Below, piece by piece: positions 8,351-15,607 of a stretch of 64,000 nt of DNA. The DNA comes from DASYKT01 sp963718105. GTDB taxonomy: Bacteria; Acidobacteriota; Blastocatellia; Pyrinomonadales; Pyrinomonadaceae. The position numbers and the translations under genes were made by a program. The notes under the pieces are model-generated. The model was not told the DNA's origin and ran no database searches. It was given only the letters and a program-made list of their open reading frames with translations. The DNA lies in assembly GCA_963718105.1 (NCBI GenBank), contig OY970352.1, positions 1,612,001 through 1,676,000 of the forward strand, given 5' to 3'. How positions within the stretch are numbered: position 1 is the stretch's first letter; each line of letters begins with the position of its first letter.

Positions 8351-8698
8351 ACGGTTTAGAGTTCAAGCTTCAGCTTGTCTTATTAATTAAAATTAAAGAC
8401 AAACTAAAGTTTGAACTGGCTTTGCCTATAAGCCCAAGAAGTCATGGAGTTTATGGGCAAAACAAGTTTGTCGGTAAATATTCGGCTTTACTGGGAGCGC
8501 CGGTGTCCCGCCGGCAAGCGCGACTTGTTCGCGCTAACTCACATAAAATTAAAGGCTTTTCAGATCGCTGCGCGATCTTGCCGGCGGGACACCGGCGCTC
8601 CCAGATTTGCTGAATCATTAACTATCAACTCTATAAATATTAGCAGTTTATGGGCAAGTCCGATTTTAGAGGCAAAGCCGTTTGAACTCTAAACCGTA
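8351..8698. repeat. Triple-nested palindromic elements with 8-bp target duplication
   Basis: The outer element (ACGGTTTAGAGTTCAAGC...GAACTCTAAACCGT) has uninterrupted relatives at 18581-18656 and 50078-50152. Here it is split by a 263-bp insert (8418-8680) with ends GGCTTTGCCT and AGGCAAAGCC. The insert is bounded by TTTGAACT on both sides (8410-8417 and 8681-8688), a target duplication. Inside it sits a third palindrome at 8491-8604 (CTGGGAGCGCCGGTGTCCCG...CTCCCAG). Confidence 0.85.
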
Positions 8699-8723
8699 TT
8701 TATCGCTAACAGGACGTATAGTC

Positions 8724-9206
8724 TCAGGCGGATGGTAAAGCGTTTCCGCAATCCATACAGACCCGCATCTTTTCCCATTCGGCGTATTCCTCACGGTAAA
8801 GCGCCATTTTTTTTTGCAGGATCAACTGCCGGATAAAGTGATCGCCCGCGGCGCAGCCAAGCGATATAGCTAAAGCCGGCCAGACAGACAGCCCCGCAAA
8901 CTCCGTCAGGCAAAAATAGACGAACGCGGCGCACACCACCGTTAAAAGGGAAAGCCACCAGGAAAATTGCGGCTTTTCAGGCGGAGCGAACTTTGCCGCC
9001 ATCAGGGTTTCCGGCGTCGCGCGGACATTGACGCCGTCAAGGTAAAATCCCGCACCGCCGGTCATCGCGACCCGGCTGAGGCTCGAACGGGCATAATTTT
9101 TCGCCGTTTTGTAGAGGGATAGTGAAGTACGAATTTCGGTGGAGCCGCAGTCAGGGCAATGCCCGGTGTCGATGGCAGTGGAGCGCGGCGATGTTTCAGG
9201 GCCCAT
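8724..9206 (-). CDS. Membrane protein with split zinc ribbon
   Basis: 160 residues from the ATG at 9206. Longer in-frame extension would read through the tRNA gene and is not real. CPDC near residue 17 and CMDC near residue 151 can pair as a zinc ribbon split across the protein. Two hydrophobic helices lie between them (~82-101 and ~104-120). The family is not recognised. Such split ribbons are usual in small membrane or envelope proteins that sit near transport or assembly systems, but nothing here fixes a function. It starts 29 bp downstream of the tRNA-Arg 3' end and may be co-transcribed with it. Confidence 0.65.
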   Translation of the reverse strand: MGPETSPRSTAIDTGHCPDCGSTEIRTSLSLYKTAKNYARSSLSRVAMTGGAGFYLDGVNVRATPETLMAAKFAPPEKPQFSWWLSLLTVVCAAFVYFCLTEFAGLSVWPALAISLGCAAGDHFIRQLILQKKMALYREEYAEWEKMRVCMDCGNALPSA

Positions 9207-9234
9207 AGCAGTATCATGAACTACCAGGATCAAA

Positions 9235-9311
9235 TGGTGCACCCTGCAGGATTCGAACCTGCGACCCTCTGATTCGAAGTCAGATACTCTATCCAGCTGA
9301 GCTAAGGGTGC
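9235..9311 (-). tRNA. tRNA-Arg (anticodon TCG), CCA encoded
   Basis: The minus strand folds as a cloverleaf. Acceptor stem GCACCCT pairs with AGGGTGC, followed by discriminator A and encoded CCA (9235-9237). The anticodon stem TCTGA/TCAGA closes the loop CTTCGAA, giving anticodon TCG (reads CGA). The T arm contains the GGTTCGAATCC consensus and the D arm AGCTCAGCTGGATAGAG. Length 77 nt. Confidence 0.97.
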
Positions 9312-9761
9312 ATACCTTTTCAAAAACCGTAACGTGAAGCCGGGAAAGAGTCAAGCCGATTCCATGGAGCGCGGGCATCCGTGCCCGCAAAGCGCGGCTT
9401 ATCGCGCTCAGTAAGTAGCACTGGCGTTAGCAAGTTGCGCTTCTTTTGCCTTTTTCGAATGCTGCGCATTCATGCGGGCAGGGATGCCCGCGCTCCATAG
9501 GGGCGTCTGATAATTTCTAATGCTTAAAACAGGCTTAAGAGGGAGCCGCAGCGCTTAATACCGCCTTAAGGCGATTAAACACTGGGTTAGACGTCTGTTT
9601 AATTTTAAACAAAGCGCTTATTTAGCGGATGCATAAGATAAGTAAGCGATTAATACGAAAGTTTAAAGCGTTAAAAGAAAGCGTTAATAGCATAAGCGAA
9701 GCCTTAAATCTTAAAAGCCTAAGCGGTTAAAGCTTGTGTTTTACCAATGCTTATCGGGGGC
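9312..9761. other. Intergenic: palindromic element plus TTAA-rich low-complexity tract
   Basis: 9364-9498 is a palindrome with ATGGAGCGCGGGCAT and ATGCCCGCGCTCCAT ends. From ~9520 to 9745 the sequence is dominated by TTAA, CTTAA and AAGCG words (at least a dozen TTAA). Together these give a compositionally odd stretch just downstream of the cytochrome c gene. No gene or clear stem-loop is seen in the second part. Confidence 0.6.
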
Positions 9762-10178
9762 TTATTGGCCCTGAAATTCCTTACGGATATATTGCACCAG
9801 TTCCTTCATTTGAGCGGCGGTCAGGCGGTCCTTAAAAGCGGGCATATCGTCGCCGCCATCGCGGATATGCTCGATCAGCTCGGAGTCCGGATCCTTGATC
9901 ATGCTCGGGCGCTTAAAGTTGGGTGCTTTGAAGGTTTTCCCTTCGATATTCACCTCCCCGCCCTCGCCGTTGTCTTTGTGGCAGCGGGCGCATACCTCTT
10001 TATATAGCTTGCCGGCCTGTGCTAGTTCGCCAGCCTGGGCCTGCGGGGAAGCCGCCGGTGCATTGCTGTTCCCGGCCACTTTATCGACTGCGGTGTTTGG
10101 ATTGGTGGCCGTTCCGGCGCAGCCGAAAACGAATAACGCGGCCCCGATGGCTAGAGCGCTTAGCTTAAAAATACGCAT
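9762..10178 (-). CDS. Class I c-type cytochrome lipoprotein
   Basis: 138 residues from the ATG at 10178; a 7-codon longer start is possible. The N-terminus carries a signal peptide with a lipobox (LFVFGC, Cys at ~19), so it is probably a lipid-anchored periplasmic cytochrome. A low-complexity linker (~20-60) precedes the heme motif CARCH and a candidate axial Met in DDMPAFKD. The C-terminal helix MKELVQYIRKEF is typical of class I cytochromes. It likely carries electrons in respiration and would need the CcsA/ResB System II proteins encoded at 35590-38927 for heme attachment. Confidence 0.9.
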   Translation of the reverse strand: MRIFKLSALAIGAALFVFGCAGTATNPNTAVDKVAGNSNAPAASPQAQAGELAQAGKLYKEVCARCHKDNGEGGEVNIEGKTFKAPNFKRPSMIKDPDSELIEHIRDGGDDMPAFKDRLTAAQMKELVQYIRKEFQGQ

Positions 10179-10717
10179 AAAAATGGCCGTTAAGCACATC
10201 TATAGCTTCCGGCTTTCCTTTCGAACTTTCTATTTATTTGTTGAAGGGAGAGTCTAACCTAACTCAGATCGAAATTACAAGAAAAATCTTTTGAATCAGT
10301 AAGATTTAACGAAAATGTAATTTCGCGTGAAAATGGAAAAAATATTAGAAATGATAATGAGAGAGTAGGTAAACTGCATCTTTTCAATAAATTAAATGCT
10401 GAGAAAGGGTAACCTTAAAGTAAACACTCATTCGGGCTGAGAATGCTTTAAGTAGTTACTGTTAATTATTGCATAAGCGCTGGTTAGCACTGGGCCTTAA
10501 CGCGGTTTCTCAACTACGAATGCGTAAATATCAATTTATCTAATAAATCATCTCCAGCTACACGAAGGTCAGTAGCGTCTGCGTCAGCAGATGCGTGTCA
10601 TTACAGAGTAAATGAAAACGCATCTGCTGACGCAGACGCTACTGACAAGAGTCCCAAAAAAGGCGCTCTTACCGGGAAACGCTTGAACGCCCTTAACCAA
10701 AGCATTATCCTTCTTAT
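10179..10717. other. Intergenic: AT-rich tract and CAGTAGCGTC palindrome
   Basis: The first ~370 bp is AT-rich without ORFs or clear hairpins. It presumably includes the divergent promoters of the cytochrome and aldehyde dehydrogenase genes, but no convincing -35/-10 pair was identified. 10568-10646 is a full palindrome of the GTCAGTAGCGTCTGCGTCAG family. Confidence 0.55.
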
Positions 10718-12166
10718 ATGGAAACAAAAGAGAACCTGATCGCCGGGCAGTGGCGAGAGTCCGGCAAGGCCTACACTTTGAGATCGCCTTATAGCGGCGA
10801 GGAATTAGCAGAGATCTCGGTGGCCGACAAAGCCCAGATCGAGGAAACCCTGGCAGCCGCCAAAGCCGCGTCTGATAACGTAAAAGAGATGCCGAGGTTT
10901 GAGATCTCCCGATGTCTTGCGAAATTGGCTGAGGGGATAGCGGATAGGCAGGAGGAGTTTGCCCGGACGATCGCGCTGGAGGCGGCCAAGCCGATCCGGG
11001 TGGCGCGGGGCGAAGTTTTGCGCGGTATCGAGACTTTCAAATTGGGGGCGGAAGAAGCCAAGCGCTTTGCCGGCGAGGTCGTCCCGGTCGATACCCAGCC
11101 GACCGGCAGGGGAAAGACCGCTTGGACGCTAAAGGTGCCGCGCGGGGTGATCTTCGGCATCTCGCCTTTTAATTTTCCGCTCAATTTGGTAGCGCACAAA
11201 GTGGCGCCGGCACTGGCTTCCGGTAATGCGATCATCGTAAAACCCAGCCCGCGAACGCCGCTGACGGCGATACTGCTCGGCGAAGCCTTTCTCGCCGCTT
11301 GTGAAGGGAGCGGTTTTCCCAAAGGTGCGCTGCAAATAATCCAGATGGATATTGAAGACATCGATTCCGTCGTTAATGACGAGCGGGTGGCGATGGTTTC
11401 ATTTACCGGGAGCGCGGCGGTCGGTTGGGAATTGAAAACGCGGGCGGGTAAAAAGCCGGTGGCGCTGGAGTTGGGAGGAAACGCGCCGGTGATAATTGAC
11501 GAGACCGTCGATTGGCGGAAATCGCTCGACAACGCGGTGACCGGGGCGTTTGTTTATGCCGGGCAGGTTTGTATTTCGGCGCAGCGTTTTTATGTGCAGG
11601 AAAAGATCTATGACGATTGGGCCGGCGAGTTTGTAATAAAAGCCAAAGCATTGAAAAAGGGCGACCCGCTAAATGAAGACACCGCGCTTTCGGTGATGAT
11701 CGACGAAGCGGCCGCGGGGCGCGCTGAAGCCTGGGTAAAAGAGGCCGTCGATAACGGCGCGAGTTTGCTCTGCGGCGGCACGCGCCCCCTAGACAATACC
11801 GCTAATGCCGCCTTGCTTGACGCAACCGTTTTGACAAATACGACGCCGGAGATGCGCGTGGTCAGCGAAGAAGTTTTTGCGCCCGTCGCCGTAGTGGAAA
11901 AATTCGGCGAGTTTTCCGAAGCCATCGACGCCGCGAATAATTCTAAATACGGCCTGCAAGCCGGGGTTTATACGCGCGACCTCGGGCGGATGCAGCAAGC
12001 GGCGGCGCAGCTTAATTTCGGTGGAGTTTTGATCAACGAGATGCCGCATTTTCGCGTGGACAACATGCCCTATGGCGGAGTCAAAGATTCCGGTTTTGGC
12101 CGGGAAGGCGTGCGCTACGCGATGGAAGAAATGTGCGAAACGCGGCTCATCGTCGTGAGCTCGTGA
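10718..12166 (+). CDS. NAD(P)-dependent aldehyde dehydrogenase
   Basis: 482 residues, full family length. The Rossmann/coenzyme part includes FGISPFNFPLNLVAHKVAPA and VSFTGSAAVGWELK. Glu251 in ALELGGNAP is the general base and Cys285 in GQVCIS the nucleophile. The C-terminal GGVKDSGFGREG is the usual oligomer/cofactor loop. It oxidises an aldehyde to the acid. Similarity is greatest to the lactaldehyde/succinate-semialdehyde group, but specificity is not decidable. It is monocistronic, flanked by repeats on both sides. Confidence 0.93.
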   Translation: METKENLIAGQWRESGKAYTLRSPYSGEELAEISVADKAQIEETLAAAKAASDNVKEMPRFEISRCLAKLAEGIADRQEEFARTIALEAAKPIRVARGEVLRGIETFKLGAEEAKRFAGEVVPVDTQPTGRGKTAWTLKVPRGVIFGISPFNFPLNLVAHKVAPALASGNAIIVKPSPRTPLTAILLGEAFLAACEGSGFPKGALQIIQMDIEDIDSVVNDERVAMVSFTGSAAVGWELKTRAGKKPVALELGGNAPVIIDETVDWRKSLDNAVTGAFVYAGQVCISAQRFYVQEKIYDDWAGEFVIKAKALKKGDPLNEDTALSVMIDEAAAGRAEAWVKEAVDNGASLLCGGTRPLDNTANAALLDATVLTNTTPEMRVVSEEVFAPVAVVEKFGEFSEAIDAANNSKYGLQAGVYTRDLGRMQQAAAQLNFGGVLINEMPHFRVDNMPYGGVKDSGFGREGVRYAMEEMCETRLIVVSS

Positions 12167-12691
12167 GTATGGAGTATGGAGCGCGGGCATCTTGCCCGCT
12201 TCTTCCGTTCCACGGCGTAACAGTAGAACGCCTCGAAAACGGTGAATGTTCCACCGCGAGGCGCTAACTGCTTATTACTTCACTTTCCGAAAGTGGTGCA
12301 TTGCACCACCCTGCACCACTGCACCACCTGCACCACTTTTGCACCAGAAATCTCGTAAAATTCGCGAATCCGAAAATTAAATTAAAAAAGAGCGTTGATA
12401 TCAAAGAAATTCCATCCGGTTCTCTTTTGACCTGTTCGCCGCTACACGGCGCTTCCTCTTTAGATTAAACCAAAAGTGCAGATCCCGGGATAGAGGTTTG
12501 GGAAGAGTATTGGCGTTTGGTGAAATTTGGTTCGCTCTTTCTGCTGGTCAACTAGCGGGAAATGAGGTCATTACCGGGAACGTAGTGACCGGGTTCTTTA
12601 CTTTTATCAGAATAAATCGCCCTGTTCCGTATTTTCTTTACTGACTTTTTCGGCTTTTTGGAATGTAATATATTGTGCGGAGGCAGCTTTG
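12167..12691. other. Intergenic: repeat remnants, GCACC-word element, promoter region
   Basis: 12175-12200 is a GCGCGGGCATCTTGCCCGC hairpin remnant. 12291-12420 is copy 2 of the variable-word element (GCACC/GGTGC words, then AGAAATCTCGTAAAATTC). 12563-12600 is a fragment of the TCAGTACCGGGAACGTAGTG family. TAATAT at ~12665 with an upstream TTTTTCGG stretch may be the AT-rich promoter of the next gene. Confidence 0.5.
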
Positions 12692-13606
12692 GTGTTGAAT
12701 CAAAAAATTATGAATAACAGTGATCACGTAAGCAAGGAGGCTCTCCTGTCAATGTTGAAAAAGTCGCAAACGAAAGTGATTTTTCCAATCATTACCTATG
12801 GACTCTTAAAAGAATTCGTTAAAACAGGTAAAACTGAGTTTGTGGATGCCGAGGTTCGAAAGGCTTATCACAGTGCAACAGCAATTATCCAAAAATATTT
12901 AGGCCATACTTTACACACTGGCGGCAAATATTACGATGCTTATCCGATCAGAAACTTGCCACGATATGGTGTTTTAGCTGTTAGAGGTAAAACATTCGAG
13001 CTTACAGAACTCTTTCGAGACAATGCCTTAATTTTAATTGATTGGCTGCCGGAAATAATTAAACAGCATATTGATTCAAAGATCGGAGTTATTCCAACTT
13101 TAGGGAGTGATGAGAGTAGATTAGCTTTCGCCAGCGAGATGAGGTGTTTTGCTGATTTTATCAAATATAATATCGAATTAAATCCTACTAATTTTGAAAT
13201 TTTTAGTTTTGCAATAATTAAATGCCACCTGGAAAAATTTGCCTGTAAAATTTACCGTGACACAAAAACTTCTGCTCACGATAAGGGAGTAGATCTATCT
13301 ACAAACTTTGGCGTGGTCTATCAAATCAAAAAATTACGCCTAATGACTGTTAGGGCAGCGGAAGAAGTGTATGCGGAAATTAAGATGAATTTCGATTCTG
13401 AGCGAATGAGTGATGGGAGGGTAGTATTAATTGTCGACGAAATATCGAAAGATGTAAAAAATTACCTCATTAAAATGAAAATACAACTAATTAGCAAAAT
13501 CGAAATCCTTAGCATATGCGAACAGTTTCGAGAGGTTGAAGAGAGGATGAAAGTTTTGGGTGTTATTTATGATGAATTTCGTCGCGAGTATGGAAGTCAG
13601 ATATGA
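12692..13606 (+). CDS. Probable PD-(D/E)XK type II restriction endonuclease (HaeII-like?)
   Basis: 304 residues from a GTG at 12692 (GGAGG 8 nt upstream); TTG 12689 or ATG 12710 are alternatives. The segment AHDKGVDLSTNFGVVYQIKK (~190-210) has the spacing of a D-x(n)-(E/Q)-x-K nuclease core, with the metal-binding Asp in GVD and the catalytic Lys in QIKK. The overall look recalls HaeII-type enzymes (RGCGCY cutters), but this rests on memory. The gene is clearly AT-rich against its neighbours, with many AAA/ATT codons, which suggests horizontal transfer. No methyltransferase is adjacent, so if active it would need a partner elsewhere or be a remnant or selfish gene. Confidence 0.45.
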   Translation: MLNQKIMNNSDHVSKEALLSMLKKSQTKVIFPIITYGLLKEFVKTGKTEFVDAEVRKAYHSATAIIQKYLGHTLHTGGKYYDAYPIRNLPRYGVLAVRGKTFELTELFRDNALILIDWLPEIIKQHIDSKIGVIPTLGSDESRLAFASEMRCFADFIKYNIELNPTNFEIFSFAIIKCHLEKFACKIYRDTKTSAHDKGVDLSTNFGVVYQIKKLRLMTVRAAEEVYAEIKMNFDSERMSDGRVVLIVDEISKDVKNYLIKMKIQLISKIEILSICEQFREVEERMKVLGVIYDEFRREYGSQI

Positions 13607-14272
13607 TCTTTATGTTAATCCGGCCGCGGATAAGATGAGGCACTAACCACGACCCGGTCACCGCGTTCCCGGTACTGACCTCGTTGTCGGATGAGAAGCG
13701 ATAGGTGTAGCGAAAACGCACGCTCCATAACTGTCGCGTTTCCGCCTTTTTTCAAACGCGGTGCGTTCGTGCAGACAAGAGCCTCTAGCTCCCAGGTTTA
13801 CGAGTCTAGCTCAACTGGCGGAAAATGAGGTCAGTACCGGGAACGTAGTGACCGGGTAATGAGCGGCAGCGAATAAACTAACAGCATCTAGCCCGCCGGA
13901 AAATAAGCCGGTCACTGCGTTCCCGGTACTGACAAGAAGAAACCCGGTCGCATCTACCAGTGGCGCTCCGGGTTCTGACAAGAGAGAACCACCCCGTCGC
14001 GGAAGCCGCGCCACCCCTCCTTGGTAAGGAGGGGAGTTTTGAGTTAGCCACGAAGTACACGAATTAAACGAAGCCGGTCACTGCGTTCCCGGTACTGACA
14101 AGAAGAAACCCGGTCGCATCTACTAGTGGCGCTCCCGGTTCTGACCTCGTTGTCGGATGAGAAGCGAGCAGGTATAGCGAAAACGCACGCTCCATAACTG
14201 TCGCGTTTCCGCCTTTTTTCAAACGCGGTGCGTTCGTGCAGACAAGAGCCTCTAGCTCCCAAGCTTACCAGT
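13607..14272. repeat. Mosaic repeat region (CCGGTCACTGCGTTCCCGG, GGCAGAAACGCGACAG and related units)
   Basis: No gene is supported. Fragments of several families alternate. GGTCA-CyGCGTTCCCGGTACTGAC units lie at ~13656, 13910 and 14072. CACGCTCCATAACTGTCGCG units lie at 13720 and 14187. The hairpin CCCCTCCTTGGTAAGGAGGGG is at ~14014-14034. Blocks of up to ~90 bp (for example around 13690-13790 and 14160-14260) are nearly identical, showing recent duplication inside the mosaic. Confidence 0.75.
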
Positions 14273-14590
14273 CTAGTAGTGGACTCTTACGCTGCGGACG
14301 TAGCGGCGTCCGTTGCGGTAAAAGACTTTCTTGACGGTGCGGGTGCCGTGGTGGCTGCTGCTCCGCGCGTGATGGCGGCTGCGGTGGCCGCGTTCCAGGT
14401 GGTCGTCATGTCCACGGCCGCGGCCCCTGCCTCTGCTGCCGCCGCGTCCCCGTTGTTGAGGCGCGTTCCCGGCAGAGTGTTCGTAATTTGTAAGGCTGCC
14501 GGCGGTTTCAGATGACGCGAGCGCTGCGGCGGGAAGTACGATAACGGACACAGCCAATATCAATCCCCAAACGATCAGTTTATTTTTCAT
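14273..14590 (-). CDS. Small secreted Arg/His-rich protein (paralogue 1)
   Basis: 105 residues from the ATG at 14590, with AAGGAAGG ~8 nt upstream. Signal peptide at ~1-26 (hydrophobic core LIVWGLILAVSVIVLPAAAL). The mature part is strongly basic: GRGGSRGRGRGRG, then a His/Arg stretch, ending FYRNGRRYVRSVRVHY. The ending matches that of the 96-residue protein at 19758-20048 (YYANGRRYYRWVRVRY), and both share the MxNKLI start, so they are paralogues. The family is not recognised. The very basic exported chain could bind polyanions (LPS, DNA, RNA) or be a toxic peptide; this is inference. It is embedded in the mosaic repeat region. Confidence 0.7.
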   Translation of the reverse strand: MKNKLIVWGLILAVSVIVLPAAALASSETAGSLTNYEHSAGNAPQQRGRGGSRGRGRGRGHDDHLERGHRSRHHARSSSHHGTRTVKKVFYRNGRRYVRSVRVHY

Positions 14591-15607
14591 ATAATACCTT
14601 CCTTGTAAGTACACAGTGTGTGGTTTTAGTGAGGAAAGACAGAAGGGGCGGAATGCGGAAGACGGAAGGCGGAATGCGAAGCGCGGAATGCGAAGCGCGG
14701 AATGCAGCACGCTCCATAACTGTCGCGTTTCCGCCTTTTTCGAACGCGGTGCGTCGTGCGGGCAAGACGGCTCCCGGTTCTGACAAGAGAGAACCACTCC
14801 GTCGCGCAAGTCCCCTCCTTGGTAAGGAGGGGAGTTTGAGTTAGCCACGAAGTATACGAATTAAACGAAGCCGGTCACTGCGTTCCCGGTACTGACAAGA
14901 AGAAGCCCGGTCGCATCTACTGGTGGCGCTCCCGGTTCTGACCTCGTTGTCGGATGAGAAGCGAGCAGGTATAGCGAAAACGCACGCTCCATAACTGTCG
15001 CGTTTCCGCCTTTTTCGAACGCGGTGCGTCGTGCGGGCAAGACGGCTCTCGGTTCTGACAAGAGAGAACCACCCCGTCGCGCAAGGCCGCGCCACCCCTC
15101 CTTGGTAAGGAGGGGAGCTTAAGGATGCCGGCGCTCCCAGGAAGAGAGAACCACCCCGTCGCGCAAGGCCGCGCCACCCCTCCTTGGTAAGGAGGGGAGC
15201 TTAAGGATGCCGGCGCTCCCAGGGAGAGAGAACCACCCCGTCGCGCAAGGCCGCGCCTCCCCTCTTCATTTGGTAAGGAGGGGAGCTTGAAAATTCGTTG
15301 ACAGGGTGCTGAAACTGACCTAAAATTCACCTAATAATCGGCTTATCGGCGGGATAAGTTTCACGCAGAATTATCCGCTTCCCCCTCCCAATGAAGGCGA
15401 GTGCTTTTTACTAGCCACGAGCGCGCTGAAGAGTGAAATTATGAATTTGCTCTTTCTTTACCGTCCAATTACGCAAGATCAGCGCAACAATCCGACAGAG
15501 TCCGGCAATTTTGTGATAGTTTGTGCGGATCGTTAGTGCTAACTTTAAATTAGTCTATTGAGTTATTGAGTCTATTGAGTTCAGAGAGTCCATTGGAGAA
15601 ATTAATC
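14591..15607. repeat. Mosaic repeat region with triple tandem ~80-bp unit
   Basis: No gene is supported in this ~1 kb. 14860-15057 repeats the blocks seen at 14070-14260 almost exactly. 15058-15289 holds three consecutive units, each starting GAGAGAACCACCCCGTCGCG. Each contains a CCCCTCCTT/AAGGAGGGG hairpin, and the units are joined by TTAAGGATGCCGGCGCTCCC. 15552-15595 is a GAGTCTATT 9-mer array immediately before the next gene. Confidence 0.8.

Noticed and set aside
9207..9323. N-terminal extension of the zinc-ribbon protein (APLAQLDRVSDFESEGRR)
   Set aside because: This is the well-known translation of a tRNA-Arg gene; the real start is the ATG at 9206.
12291..12345. GCACC word array as a transcription factor operator cluster
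   Set aside because: It lies after a stop codon, the words vary between copies and it belongs to a dispersed element family; kept only as a repeat.
15058..15289. Possible CRISPR array
   Set aside because: Only three ~80-bp units with no unique spacers; the units contain palindromes and belong to dispersed repeat families.
14841..15330. ORFs encoding proteins rich in RTGSATSRCDRV and LPSLPRRGG peptides
   Set aside because: These are translations of mosaic repeat units in several frames.
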